Assembly: GCA_938074585.1 (NCBI GenBank)
Contig: CALJEW010000412.1
Location: 1-13,613, forward strand
Origin: an uncultured Rhodospirillales bacterium
Lineage (GTDB): Bacteria > Pseudomonadota > Alphaproteobacteria > Rhodospirillales > Casp-alpha2
Length of the DNA: 13,613 bases
Direction of reading: 5' to 3'
Part shown: positions 1 through 7,161 of the stretch, in pieces
How the letters are laid out: every line of letters starts with the position of its first letter
Numbering within the stretch: position 1 is the stretch's first letter
Notes under the pieces: model-generated
Database searches by the model: none
Told to the model about the DNA's origin: nothing
What the model saw: the letters and a program-made list of their open reading frames with translations, nothing else
Program-made: the position numbers and the translations under genes

Positions 1-834
1 TTTTTACGAACCAAGCCCCGTGGAGATTTTGTTTTATCGACAAAAGTTGGCCGTATTTATAGCCGCCCCAATGACATTGACGATTTTAAAAAGAACTCTC
101 CTTTCGCCAAGCGTTGGTTGGGTGGGTACCCGTTCGAATTACGCTTTGATTATACCTATGACGGCATTATGCGGGCTTATGAAGATAGCCTTAACCGGCT
201 TGGGGTCCCGAACGTTGATTGTTTGACCATCCATGATTTGGATATTCGCCACCATAAAACCAAAGAAAGCGTTGCGGCCAGCATAAAACAGCTTGATACA
301 GGCCGGGGTTTTGCTGCTCTTCAAGAGCTTAAGGATCAGGGGCAAATCAAAGCGATAGGCGCTGGTATTAATTTTGTTGGATCAGTTCCGAGCTTTGTTG
401 AAAATTTTGATATAGACTATTTTTTGTACGCAGGGCCATACACGCTTTTGAACCAACCGGGTTTGGATGGAGAATTGACGCTGTGTGAAAATAGTAATAT
501 TAGCATTATTTTAGGCGGCGTTTTTGCATCTGGTATTTTGGCAACCGGAGCGGTTGATGGGGCCCTGTATCAATATGTGGGTGCGGACCGAGAAATTATG
601 GAAAAAGTCAAAAAGATAACGGCAATTTGTGCTTCGCATGGGGTCGAGTTATCGGCGGCAGCGTTACAATTTCCGATGCATCATCCGGCTGTAGTTAGCG
701 TGATTCCCGGGGCCAACCACCCGGACCAAGTTATTTCTAACTATGATCAGGTGGCGGCTGATATTCCGAATGATATGTGGTCTGAACTTAAGTCTGAAGG
801 CCATTTGCGCGAAGATGCGCCAACGCCGGGGTAA
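1..834 (+). CDS. Aldo/keto reductase, D-threo-aldose 1-dehydrogenase-like (5' partial)
   Basis: The frame is open from base 1 and ends in TAA at 832-834, giving 277 visible residues. Full-length relatives have roughly 65-75 more N-terminal residues, including the catalytic Asp and Tyr, which lie outside the window. Visible signatures are FVLSTKVGR (catalytic Lys at visible residue 15), YTYDGIMRAYEDSLNRLG and the LTIHDLD segment with the catalytic His (visible residue 78). A C-terminal VIPGANHPDQV stretch fits the cofactor-binding end of the barrel. This pattern belongs to the aldo/keto reductase branch holding D-threo-aldose/L-fucose dehydrogenases and pyridoxal 4-dehydrogenase, cytosolic NAD(P)-dependent enzymes that oxidise a cyclic sugar or aldehyde to a lactone. 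A later ATG at 118 is internal to the conserved fold, so it is not the start. Family is firm; substrate is not. Confidence 0.9.
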   Translation, partial: FLRTKPRGDFVLSTKVGRIYSRPNDIDDFKKNSPFAKRWLGGYPFELRFDYTYDGIMRAYEDSLNRLGVPNVDCLTIHDLDIRHHKTKESVAASIKQLDTGRGFAALQELKDQGQIKAIGAGINFVGSVPSFVENFDIDYFLYAGPYTLLNQPGLDGELTLCENSNISIILGGVFASGILATGAVDGALYQYVGADREIMEKVKKITAICASHGVELSAAALQFPMHHPAVVSVIPGANHPDQVISNYDQVAADIPNDMWSELKSEGHLREDAPTPG

Positions 835-835
835 C

Positions 836-1162
836 TTACTTTACCGAAGAAAAGGACGTTGGCTGAAGAATTGAGTTAGTAATTGTTGTTACCAATGGGC
901 CGTTCTTTTCAGTCACAGCGCGTTTCTCTAGCCACTCAGGGTCGACTTGAAAAGCGTTCCATTTTTCTTCACGTTCAGCTAAGGATTCCCATTCTACCAA
1001 ATAAATAAGATCGTGGTTGTTTTCGCCAATTGCAACCGTCCAGAAACCCGCTTGGCGAATACCATGGCGTTCCCAAATTTTAAGAGTGATTGTCTCGAAG
1101 CGATTAAGCAATTCTGGTAATTTACCAGAGGCCGTGTGGTATACGCGAAGTTCGTGGATCAT
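836..1162 (-). CDS. NIPSNAP-family small protein
   Basis: This 108-residue protein begins MIHELRVYH and carries the NIPSNAP pattern: a first beta strand ending in R-x-Y, then a helix with ETITLKIWERHG, a strand pair GFWTVAIGENNHDLIYLVEW and a WNAF helix. The fold is a dimeric alpha/beta barrel (ferredoxin-like), often found beside catabolic oxidoreductases; a specific reaction is rarely known. The start is supported by AAGGA about 7 bases before ATG. It lies 12 bp after the DMT permease stop, so it is probably the last gene of that transcript. Its TAA is one base from the stop of the converging aldo/keto reductase. No odd residues were noted; the function is unknown. Confidence 0.8.
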   Translation of the reverse strand: MIHELRVYHTASGKLPELLNRFETITLKIWERHGIRQAGFWTVAIGENNHDLIYLVEWESLAEREEKWNAFQVDPEWLEKRAVTEKNGPLVTTITNSILQPTSFSSVK

Positions 1163-1174
1163 AAGTATATCCTT

Positions 1175-2095
1175 TTAAGTTTTGTTTTTACTTAAGCTGG
1201 GTAATACAAGCACAGCCGCAAGAGCTGCGCAAATTAAGGTCAATGATGCAAACTCTCGGTAACCAAGATGCTCGCCCAAGATCAGGGCGCTTGAAAATGC
1301 ACCAACAACAGGAATACCCAAGGTGCTCATAGCGGCTATGCTGGCTGGAAATGTTTGTACTGATTTAAAATAAGCCCATTGGCAAAATATCATCGGGAAT
1401 GCCAAAACATACCCCAATGAATAATAGGCTTGGGGACTGATTTCATGGGGATCGAAGGGTTGTTCAAATAGAACGGCACCCATTGCAATTGGAATGCCGC
1501 CAATTGTTAATTGCCACCCCGCTAAGGCAGAAGTTGACGTACGCCATTGTGTTTTTTTAAAAATAACTGTCCCGCAAGCCCACGTAATCGCCGCCCCCAA
1601 CATGCATAAAGCGCCAATGGGGGACGATTGTAGGGATATTAAGTCAGGGCCGATTAGGACGCCAAGACCAGACATGCCCAATACAAGGGCTATAATTTTG
1701 GTTTTGGTCAATGGCTCGTTCAAAAATATACTGCCCAAGATGGATGCCCAAATTGGCATGGTAAAAGCAATAATAACGGCCCGGCCTGCAGGCAATAATG
1801 TAACGCCATAGGCAGAAAATAAATGCCAACCCAAAATACCGAATATAATGCAAAAAAAGAGTGGTTTGATTTCAGCCTTTGTCGGGATAACAACTTGTCT
1901 AGATAGGGCCGCAATCAGCAACAAGCTAAAGCCACCAAAAAACAAACAGATCGTTCGGAACCACCAAACAGGTATTTCATTGAGGGCGGTCTTCATAAAA
2001 GGCCAATTGAGCCCCCACAAAAGCGTTAGTGCCATAAGTAGCATTAAGCCTTTAAGGGGGATCGTATCGGAAGCTAAATTTGTCGACGCAGTCAC
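1175..2095 (-). CDS. DMT-superfamily permease, EamA type
   Basis: This 306-residue protein has about ten hydrophobic segments in two repeated halves, as in EamA (RhaT/YdcZ-like) drug/metabolite transporters. The first helix contains LLWGLNWPFMKTAL, the typical start of the first EamA repeat; the second repeat begins near IGALCMLGAAITWACGTVIF. It acts in the inner membrane, and relatives export amino acids or other small metabolites. The start used is GTG at 2095 with a weak GAG ten bases upstream. An ATG at 2047 (preceded by AAAGG) is an alternative that would remove 16 polar residues and keep all helices. It sits 35 bp after the EthD-like gene and 12 bp before the NIPSNAP gene, so co-transcription is likely. 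Family is firm, cargo unknown. Confidence 0.88.
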   Translation of the reverse strand: MTASTNLASDTIPLKGLMLLMALTLLWGLNWPFMKTALNEIPVWWFRTICLFFGGFSLLLIAALSRQVVIPTKAEIKPLFFCIIFGILGWHLFSAYGVTLLPAGRAVIIAFTMPIWASILGSIFLNEPLTKTKIIALVLGMSGLGVLIGPDLISLQSSPIGALCMLGAAITWACGTVIFKKTQWRTSTSALAGWQLTIGGIPIAMGAVLFEQPFDPHEISPQAYYSLGYVLAFPMIFCQWAYFKSVQTFPASIAAMSTLGIPVVGAFSSALILGEHLGYREFASLTLICAALAAVLVLPSLSKNKT

Positions 2096-2130
2096 TGTAT
2101 AGATACTCTACTTTTAGATTTTGTGCGGGC

Positions 2131-2481
2131 TTACATTACTTTCCGTAGAACATGGCGGCGGTTTTTGGTGTAGGGACGTACATGCTCAGCCCAACGCCCT
2201 TCTTCGATTGCATCGCCCCATGCATCGCTGGTTAAAACGTCAGGGCTTTCGATCCAGTAATAGGCTGCAAAATTTGGCTCGCCTTCGGCAACGATTTCTT
2301 GAATCTTACCGGCCATGCTTAATTTTAAAGGCTCTAACGACAAGCGGTAAATATCAATAACGCCAGGAACTTTTTTAAGCATTGGCACGTGCTCGGTGTC
2401 ATAAACGTCGTTAAAAACTTCAAGCTTCTCAGGCTCGACATCCATGCTTGCGATAAATAAGTATTTTGCTGGGGCTGTCAT
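2131..2481 (-). CDS. EthD/DABB-like small protein, function unknown
   Basis: A 116-residue soluble protein. The start chosen is ATG at 2481, with GGAG six bases upstream; an earlier in-frame TTG at 2493 overlaps that ribosome site and is unlikely. The N-terminal strand YLFIASMDV is followed by VYDTEHVPMLKKVPGV and a YRLSLEP strand, a pattern typical of dimeric alpha/beta-barrel proteins of the EthD/DUF4286 type in which E-H-x-P-x-L lines the helix. A second half with AAYYWIESPDVL and a C-terminal WAEHVRPYTKNRR completes the fold. Members are often encoded beside dehydrogenases and decarboxylases, but a reaction is seldom assigned. It lies 128 bp downstream of the SDR gene and 35 bp before the permease. 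I do not assign a function. Confidence 0.75.
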   Translation of the reverse strand: MTAPAKYLFIASMDVEPEKLEVFNDVYDTEHVPMLKKVPGVIDIYRLSLEPLKLSMAGKIQEIVAEGEPNFAAYYWIESPDVLTSDAWGDAIEEGRWAEHVRPYTKNRRHVLRKVM

Positions 2482-2549
2482 TGAATTCTCCAATTAATAA
2501 GTGGGTTAAATGCTCGACTAAGAGCTCTGAATTTACGGGGCAGAGTGAA

Positions 2550-2577
2550 AGTATATCCACTTTTTAGCAAGTGCGAA
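2550..2577 (-). promoter_or_regulatory. Candidate promoter for the EthD-like/DMT/NIPSNAP run
   Basis: On the minus strand TTCGCA (2577-2572) lies 16 bp from TATACT (2555-2550), about 70 bp upstream of the small gene's ATG. The -10 matches consensus at five of six bases and the -35 at four. The 128-bp gap after the SDR gene makes a separate promoter plausible. This is a pattern match by eye only. Confidence 0.3.
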
Positions 2578-2598
2578 TTGATGTTAATATATGTTATC

Positions 2599-2614
2599 AC
2601 TAACGGACGTTAGT
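2599..2614. repeat. 16-bp inverted repeat overlapping the SDR stop codon
   Basis: ACTAACG and CGTTAGT flank a GA centre, a perfect 7-bp inverted repeat. It covers the TAA of the SDR gene (2610-2612) and the start of the 128-bp gap that precedes the EthD-like gene. No T-run follows on the minus strand and the loop would be only 2-4 bases, so an intrinsic terminator is unlikely. A protein-binding site is possible but unproven. Confidence 0.45.
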
Positions 2615-3374
2615 TCATGCAGGCTCCACCATCTACGGGAAGAATTTGCCCTGTGACCCAACGGGAATCTGCACAGGCAAAAAACAGTGCGACTGGGGCG
2701 ACTTGATCGGGTTCACCCATGCCTAATAAATGACGTTCGGCCATTTTTTGGTCGGGCCCGGAATCGTTGCCGGCCGCCATCAACTTTTTGACCCGCTCCG
2801 TCAAGACAGCTCCCGGTGCAATGGCATTAACGCGAATGTTTTTAGCCGCACATTGAACGGCAAGTGCGCGTGTTAGGGTGACAATCCCGCCTTTTGCTGA
2901 TGTATACCCGTCGGCCCCTGATGTGCCGATCATGGCGCGAATGGAGGCGGTGTTGATTATCGACCCACCACCCCGTTTGTCCATGTGTGGAATTGCGAAT
3001 TTACAAGCTGCGAAAGGGCCAAATAAATTTAAGCCAATGGCATGATCAAATTCATCAAGCGGCATGTTGAGCAAATGGTCGTCGCGCGGTGTGGCTCCGC
3101 CCGCGTTGTTATAAAGAATGTCGATGCCACCAAATTCATCTGCAAAGGCTTCAATTGCGGCCTCTAGTTGATCGGCGTTGGAGACGTCTGCTTTGATGAA
3201 AGTTGCTTTGCCGCCTGAGATTCGAATTTCTTGGGCAACTTGCTCCCCATCGGCTTCATTAATATCAATAATTCCGACGGCACAGCCTTCTTCGGCAAAC
3301 AAAAACGCGCTGGCCTTTCCAATTCCGGCTGATCCGCCTGTAATGACAGCAACTTTATTAGACAACTTACCCAT
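2610..3374 (-). CDS. SDR-family NAD-dependent dehydrogenase
   Basis: A 254-residue classical short-chain dehydrogenase of normal length. Rossmann motif TGGSAGIG is at residues 12-19; Asp37 at the end of the second strand favours NAD over NADP. NNAG is at 89-92, the catalytic Ser144, Tyr157 and Lys161 are all present (YTSAK), PG follows at 187-188 and the C-terminal VDGG motif closes the fold. It should oxidise or reduce a secondary alcohol or ketone in the cytosol. ATG at 3374 has AGGA eight bases upstream. The gene diverges from the SAF-domain oxidoreductase across an 86-bp control region, suggesting the two runs are regulated together. In acid-sugar pathways such an SDR oxidises a 2-keto-3-deoxyaldonate, but other substrates are equally possible. 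Confidence 0.92.
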   Translation of the reverse strand: MGKLSNKVAVITGGSAGIGKASAFLFAEEGCAVGIIDINEADGEQVAQEIRISGGKATFIKADVSNADQLEAAIEAFADEFGGIDILYNNAGGATPRDDHLLNMPLDEFDHAIGLNLFGPFAACKFAIPHMDKRGGGSIINTASIRAMIGTSGADGYTSAKGGIVTLTRALAVQCAAKNIRVNAIAPGAVLTERVKKLMAAGNDSGPDQKMAERHLLGMGEPDQVAPVALFFACADSRWVTGQILPVDGGACMN

Positions 3375-3398
3375 TTATGAATCCTTTGTGTTTATAGC

Positions 3399-3426
3399 TT
3401 GAAGGAGTTTAAATATTTTATATAAA
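3399..3426 (+). promoter_or_regulatory. Candidate promoter for the SAF oxidoreductase-amidohydrolase run
   Basis: TTGAAG (3399-3404) and TATAAA (3421-3426) are separated by 16 bp, a reasonable sigma70-type pair. The expected transcription start falls at about 3433, inside the palindrome 3432-3441, and about 28 bp before the ATG at 3461. Matches were judged by eye. Confidence 0.4.
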
Positions 3427-3428
3427 AT
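3415..3428. repeat. AT-rich 14-bp perfect palindrome ATTTTATATAAAAT
   Basis: The 14 bases read the same on both strands. The palindrome sits in the middle of the divergent intergenic region and includes the -10-like boxes for both directions, which may be why it is symmetrical. Confidence 0.5.
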
Positions 3429-3431
3429 GTG

Positions 3432-3441
3432 TGTGTACACA
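3432..3441. promoter_or_regulatory. Candidate operator TGTGTACACA
   Basis: A perfect 10-bp palindrome at the expected start point of the rightward promoter and at the -35 box of the leftward one. Short GTAC-centred palindromes of this general kind are bound by several GntR-family regulators, but no regulator gene lies next to it and no second copy was seen in the window. Confidence 0.35.
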
Positions 3442-3460
3442 AGTTTGATTGGGGAAAGGA

Positions 3461-4804
3461 ATGAATTACGAAGCGTTATTTAAGCCATACGAAGGACGGG
3501 TTGTTCGAGTTGGATTAGTGGGTGCCGGTGATTTTGGAACTAGTTTGTTGGCGCAAGTCCAATGTATTCCTAATCTTGAAATTGTTGTGGTGTGCGATAC
3601 AAATTTAGCGCAAATCGATGCTGCAATTGCATCGGCCGGTGTCGAACGAAATGCGATTGCGGCGGTTACCAGTATGAAGGATGCCACTGATGTTGAGTTT
3701 GATGTAATGGTTGAAGGAACAGGCAGTCCTATAGCCGCGGCAGAAAATGCGGTGTTGGCTATATCGCGTGGCCAGCATGTTGTTTTGGTATCAAAAGAAG
3801 GGGCTATTTTAGTCGGTCCCATTTTGTACCGGATGGCCCAAGAAAAGGGGCTGGTTTATACCGAAGTCGATGGCGATCAACCGAGTTTATTAATTGGCTT
3901 AATGAGTTGGGCTAAAACGTTAGGGCTTGAAATACGTGCTGCGGGCAAAGCCAGTGAATATGATTATGTGCTTGAAGATGACGACACCTTGAGTTGGCAG
4001 AGCCGGAAATTCCCAAATATTGGATTGCAAGATTTGTGGGTGCCGGATGGGTTGAGTTGGTCTGAATTGATCGAACAGCGGAATCAGGCTGTTTTAAAAG
4101 CAGGCGTTCCAACTAAAACAGTTCCTGATTACTGTGAAATGGGTGTTGCTATGAATGCAACCGGATTTAAACCTGATTTACCAGCGCTTCATGCCCCTAT
4201 TTTGCGAACCACAGAGCTTGCCGATGCGTTTCAATTGGTTGTCGAGGGCGGCTTTATGTTAGGTAAGGGGCGGATTGATGTTTTTAATTGCTTACGCAGG
4301 CCCGATGAAGCGAGCTTTGCAGGAGGAGTCTTTATTATTGTCAGCTGCGAGGATGAAAACACATGGGAGCTTTTGCGTGGCAAAGGCCATGTGGTGGCGT
4401 TAAATAACAAAACGGCCATGTTGTATAACCCCCAGCATTTATTAGGAATTGAAGCCCCAATTACAATTTTGTGTGCAGCATTGCTTGGATTGCCAACAGG
4501 GGCTGTTGACCCGTACCCTCATGTTGATTTGGTTGCCCGAACGTCTCAAGATTTCAAAAAAGGGGATGTTTTGGCAATCACCAATGCTCACCACCATGAA
4601 GTGGATGGGCTATCGCCAGAGCTGATGCCAGCCATCGCGATTGGTGAAGGTAACCCGTGCCCTTATTATCTAGCGGTTGGGCAGCAATTGGTTGAAGATG
4701 TTGCTGCTGGCACTGTGCTAATAGGTTCTATGTTGGCGCTGGATAGATCCAGCCTTTTGTATCAATTGCGCGAAACTCAAGATGACGTGTTTGGAGTTAA
4801 ATAA
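3461..4804 (+). CDS. NAD(P)-dependent oxidoreductase with SAF domain (COG4091/DRL-like)
   Basis: A 447-residue protein. The N-terminal Rossmann fold shows GLVGAGDFG (glycines 19, 21, 23 and 26) and a strand ending in CDTN. A VSKEGAILVGP segment follows, then a middle catalytic domain of the homoserine dehydrogenase-like/DRL type and a C-terminal SAF domain (roughly residue 345 onward, with DFKKGDVL). The family was first called predicted homoserine dehydrogenase; one member from Brucella, DRL, makes methylerythritol phosphate, but most members lie in catabolic clusters with unknown substrates. Context here (amidohydrolase, MFS permease, divergent SDR) favours a catabolic role. The start is ATG 3461 with GGGG/AGGA directly upstream; a TTG at 3449 overlaps that site. 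The next gene begins 14 bp downstream. Confidence 0.88.
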   Translation: MNYEALFKPYEGRVVRVGLVGAGDFGTSLLAQVQCIPNLEIVVVCDTNLAQIDAAIASAGVERNAIAAVTSMKDATDVEFDVMVEGTGSPIAAAENAVLAISRGQHVVLVSKEGAILVGPILYRMAQEKGLVYTEVDGDQPSLLIGLMSWAKTLGLEIRAAGKASEYDYVLEDDDTLSWQSRKFPNIGLQDLWVPDGLSWSELIEQRNQAVLKAGVPTKTVPDYCEMGVAMNATGFKPDLPALHAPILRTTELADAFQLVVEGGFMLGKGRIDVFNCLRRPDEASFAGGVFIIVSCEDENTWELLRGKGHVVALNNKTAMLYNPQHLLGIEAPITILCAALLGLPTGAVDPYPHVDLVARTSQDFKKGDVLAITNAHHHEVDGLSPELMPAIAIGEGNPCPYYLAVGQQLVEDVAAGTVLIGSMLALDRSSLLYQLRETQDDVFGVK

Positions 4805-4818
4805 ATGGAATTGTTTTC

Positions 4819-5775
4819 ATGATTGACGTGTATTCGACACCAACAAACCTTCCCGATTTCTCAGACTTAGATTTGAATTTTGATATTATCGACAGTCATC
4901 ATCATTTGTTTGATTTAGACGCAGTCTATTATCCTTGGTTAACGGATGTTCCAGAATCACATTTTTTGTTAGGTGATTACGACGGCATTAAAAAGAACTA
5001 CTTACCGGAAGATTACCTAAATGACACAGGTGAATTGCGGGTTGTTAAAACGGTTCATGTGGAAGCTGAAGCGGATCATGATAATCCCGTTGCTGAAACT
5101 CGCTGGCTATCGGATGTTATCGATGGTGATAATTTACATCAAGCGATTGTTGCGCATTCTTGGCTGCATTTGCCAGAATCAGAATCTATATTAGAAGCTC
5201 AATCAGAATTTAAAGCGGTTCGGGGCATTCGTAGCAAACCCATTACATCACCCTCATCCACAACCCGTGATCAGGTGCAGGGTAAGCCGTGCAGTATGCA
5301 AGACCCAAATTGGCGAGCAGGTTTGGGATTGTTACAGAAATATAATTTAACATGGGATCTGCGAGTACCTTTTTGGCATTTAGTGCAAGCGGCAGAGGTG
5401 TGTGGGCTTTATCCAGACTTACCAATTGTAGTCGAGCACACGGGTCTTTCCTGGGATCGAAGCGAAGAGGGTTTGGCTGAATGGCGCCGGGGAATGAAGG
5501 CTTTAGCAGCTCATGAGCATGTGGTGCTTAAGGTATCTGAATTGGGCCTAGCGGGTGCCCCTTGGGATTACCCAGACAACAAGCAAGTTGTTTTAGATGC
5601 GATTGAAATGTTTGGTTTTAATCGCTGTATGTTCGCATCGAACTTCCCCGTATCAAAACTTAGGATTAGCTATGTAGATCAAGTTAAGGCGATTGCCCAT
5701 ATGATAAAAGACTGCTCTACTACAGAACGTTCTGCACTATTCTATGAGACGGCAAATAGGTTTTATCGACTTTAA
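4819..5775 (+). CDS. Amidohydrolase-family lactonase-like enzyme (COG3618 type)
   Basis: A 318-residue TIM-barrel hydrolase of the amidohydrolase-2 family. IIDSHHHLFD gives the HxH metal motif (His27, His29), followed by YYPWL, a signature of the L-fuconolactonase/sulfomuconolactonase group. VVEHTGL supplies His207. The C-terminal motif is FASNFPVSK, so the residue that is Asp in the common GSDWP motif is Asn275. A subset of the family appears to share this, and it may mean a different metal requirement or base. Expected chemistry is hydrolysis of a lactone or related C-O/C-C bond in the cytosol. It follows the SAF oxidoreductase by 14 bp with GGAA nine bases before ATG, so the two are probably co-translated. 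The oxidoreductase may supply its substrate; this is inference. Confidence 0.88.
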   Translation: MIDVYSTPTNLPDFSDLDLNFDIIDSHHHLFDLDAVYYPWLTDVPESHFLLGDYDGIKKNYLPEDYLNDTGELRVVKTVHVEAEADHDNPVAETRWLSDVIDGDNLHQAIVAHSWLHLPESESILEAQSEFKAVRGIRSKPITSPSSTTRDQVQGKPCSMQDPNWRAGLGLLQKYNLTWDLRVPFWHLVQAAEVCGLYPDLPIVVEHTGLSWDRSEEGLAEWRRGMKALAAHEHVVLKVSELGLAGAPWDYPDNKQVVLDAIEMFGFNRCMFASNFPVSKLRISYVDQVKAIAHMIKDCSTTERSALFYETANRFYRL

Positions 5776-5776
5776 A

Positions 5777-5790
5777 AAATAGCCCTATTT
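5777..5790. repeat. 6-bp inverted repeat just after the amidohydrolase stop
   Basis: AAATAG and CTATTT flank CC, two bases after the TAA. The arms are AT-rich and the loop very short, with only TTT following. At most it is a weak attenuator between the amidohydrolase and the MFS gene. Confidence 0.25.
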
Positions 5791-5823
5791 ATTGGATGGT
5801 AATTCGATTCAATTCCAGATACT

Positions 5824-5829
5824 TATAAT
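5824..5829 (+). promoter_or_regulatory. Possible -10 box (TATAAT) before the MFS gene
   Basis: An exact TATAAT lies 46 bases before the preferred MFS start, in a 100-bp gap. The best -35 partner is a poor TTCGAT 15 bp upstream. The MFS gene may therefore have its own promoter as well as readthrough from upstream. Confidence 0.27.
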
Positions 5830-5875
5830 CATATCTCTTTGTTTTTTTAAAATTTGTATGTGTTTAGGACGCTCT

Positions 5876-7156
5876 ATGGCTCTCGCTGACATCAGGATAT
5901 CGTTGGTTAAACGGATCAGTAAGAATTTTTTCTATGGCTGGGTCATGCTGGGGATAGGTGCATTAGGCATGTTCGCAAGTGGCCCTGGCCAATCACATAC
6001 CTTTAGCGTGTTCGTTGGCCCGATTGGCAAAGAGCTAGGCTTGACGGGGACGACCATTGCGTCGGCGTATGGCTTTGCAACGTTGATTTCTGCTTTTTGC
6101 CTACCCTTGATGGGACGTATGGTTGATCGCCATGGTGCCCGCAATATGATGACGATTATTGCCATATTGCTGGGTTGTGCTTGCTTTGCTTTTGGTGCTG
6201 CGACGGGAATTGTTTGGTTGGCTATTGGTTTCGCATCGCTGCGCTTCATGGCCCAAGGTTCATTAATGATGAGCTGCGTTACTGTTGTATCACAATGGTT
6301 TGTAAAAAAACGCGGATTTGCAATGAGCCTGATGGGGCTTGGGTTTGCCTTATCTATGGCTATTCACCCTCCTTTAGCTCAATGGTTGATCGATACCGTT
6401 GGGTGGCGTCAATCATGGGTTATTTTAGGGGTTGTTTCATGGGCTATTTTGATCATCCCTATTTTATTTTTAGTTATCAACAGACCAGAAGACGTTGGGC
6501 TGATGCCTGATGGCGACACGCCACAAGCTTCTGATGATAAGAGAAATGATAAGCCCGCAAGTACAATTGTGGGTTTAACTATTAAAGAGGCACTTAGGAC
6601 ACCTGCATTCTACATCGTATCAGCTGGTATGTTCATGCTTTCAATGTTGGTGACATCCCTACACTTCTTTCAAGTCTCTATCTTCTCAAACCAAGGGCTT
6701 GATGCACAAATAGCGTCCATGGCTTTCCCTCTATCTGCGTTGACGATGGTTATATGTATGCCGATGATCGGAAAAATACTGGATAGGTTCCCGACTCAAT
6801 GGATTTTCTCAGGCGGTTTGATTGTTATGGCAAGCTCGTTGGTCAGCATAACTTTCGTTCATGACCTGCCAACGGCGCTTGCGTACGCAATAATTTTTGG
6901 CATAAACAACGCCATCACCATGACCTTCTTCTCCTACATGTATGCGAATTATTTTGGCCGCAAACATATAGGTAGTGTTCAGGGAACGGGGCAGATGATT
7001 GGTGTCATTGGTGCCTCTTTGGGGCCACTCCCGTTGGGCATTGCCTTAGACACCTTTGGAAGCTTTCAGCCGATGCTTTTGGGGTTATCGTGTTTTCCTA
7101 TCGTTATGGCAGTGGTTGTACTGTTTTTACGGGCACCGAAAATACCGGAAAATTAA
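5876..7156 (+). CDS. MFS permease, monocarboxylate/oxalate-formate antiporter-like
   Basis: A 426-residue inner-membrane protein with about 12 hydrophobic segments in two halves joined by a polar linker (around residues 205-225, PDGDTPQASDDKRNDK). Between helices 2 and 3 is the MFS motif A variant GRMVDRHGAR (residues 80-89). NFFYGWVMLGIGALG at the first helix and the QSHTFSVFVGP stretch are typical of the monocarboxylate/oxalate-formate branch, so an organic acid is the likely cargo. The start chosen is ATG 5876, with AGGA six bases upstream and a normal short N-terminus; the frame also permits ATG 5858 or TTG 5792, which would add an unusual hydrophobic leader with no good ribosome site. 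It follows the amidohydrolase in the same direction and ends 5 bp from the convergent LysE gene. Confidence 0.9.
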   Translation: MALADIRISLVKRISKNFFYGWVMLGIGALGMFASGPGQSHTFSVFVGPIGKELGLTGTTIASAYGFATLISAFCLPLMGRMVDRHGARNMMTIIAILLGCACFAFGAATGIVWLAIGFASLRFMAQGSLMMSCVTVVSQWFVKKRGFAMSLMGLGFALSMAIHPPLAQWLIDTVGWRQSWVILGVVSWAILIIPILFLVINRPEDVGLMPDGDTPQASDDKRNDKPASTIVGLTIKEALRTPAFYIVSAGMFMLSMLVTSLHFFQVSIFSNQGLDAQIASMAFPLSALTMVICMPMIGKILDRFPTQWIFSGGLIVMASSLVSITFVHDLPTALAYAIIFGINNAITMTFFSYMYANYFGRKHIGSVQGTGQMIGVIGASLGPLPLGIALDTFGSFQPMLLGLSCFPIVMAVVVLFLRAPKIPEN

Positions 7157-7161
7157 GCCCT

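Larger units (their letters stand above)
3415..3442 (-). promoter_or_regulatory. Candidate divergent promoter for the SDR gene
   Basis: On the minus strand TTGTGT (3442-3437) lies 16 bp from TAAAAT (3420-3415), about 40 bp upstream of the SDR ATG. It overlaps the plus-strand promoter and the palindromes at 3415-3428 and 3432-3441, so one bound regulator could affect both directions. Confidence 0.35.

Noticed and set aside
1494..1811. 105-residue open frame on the plus strand
   Set aside because: It is antisense to the DMT permease, has no ribosome site and its composition reflects the shadow of the membrane helices.
3431..3441. GT/AC-rich run as a simple-sequence repeat
   Set aside because: It is too short to be a microsatellite; the palindrome reading is more informative.
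3466..3822. 118-residue open frame on the minus strand
   Set aside because: It lies entirely within the well-supported SAF-domain oxidoreductase and shows no recognisable motif.
3461..4804. Calling this gene homoserine dehydrogenase or the isoprenoid enzyme DRL
   Set aside because: Family resemblance alone does not fix the reaction, and the neighbouring genes point to catabolism rather than amino-acid or isoprenoid synthesis.
5792..5875. N-terminal extension of the MFS permease from TTG 5792
   Set aside because: It lacks a ribosome site, adds an atypical hydrophobic leader and crosses a TATAAT box; ATG 5876 has AGGA at the right distance.
5932..6249. 105-residue open frame on the minus strand
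   Set aside because: It is antisense to the MFS permease and looks like a shadow of its helices.
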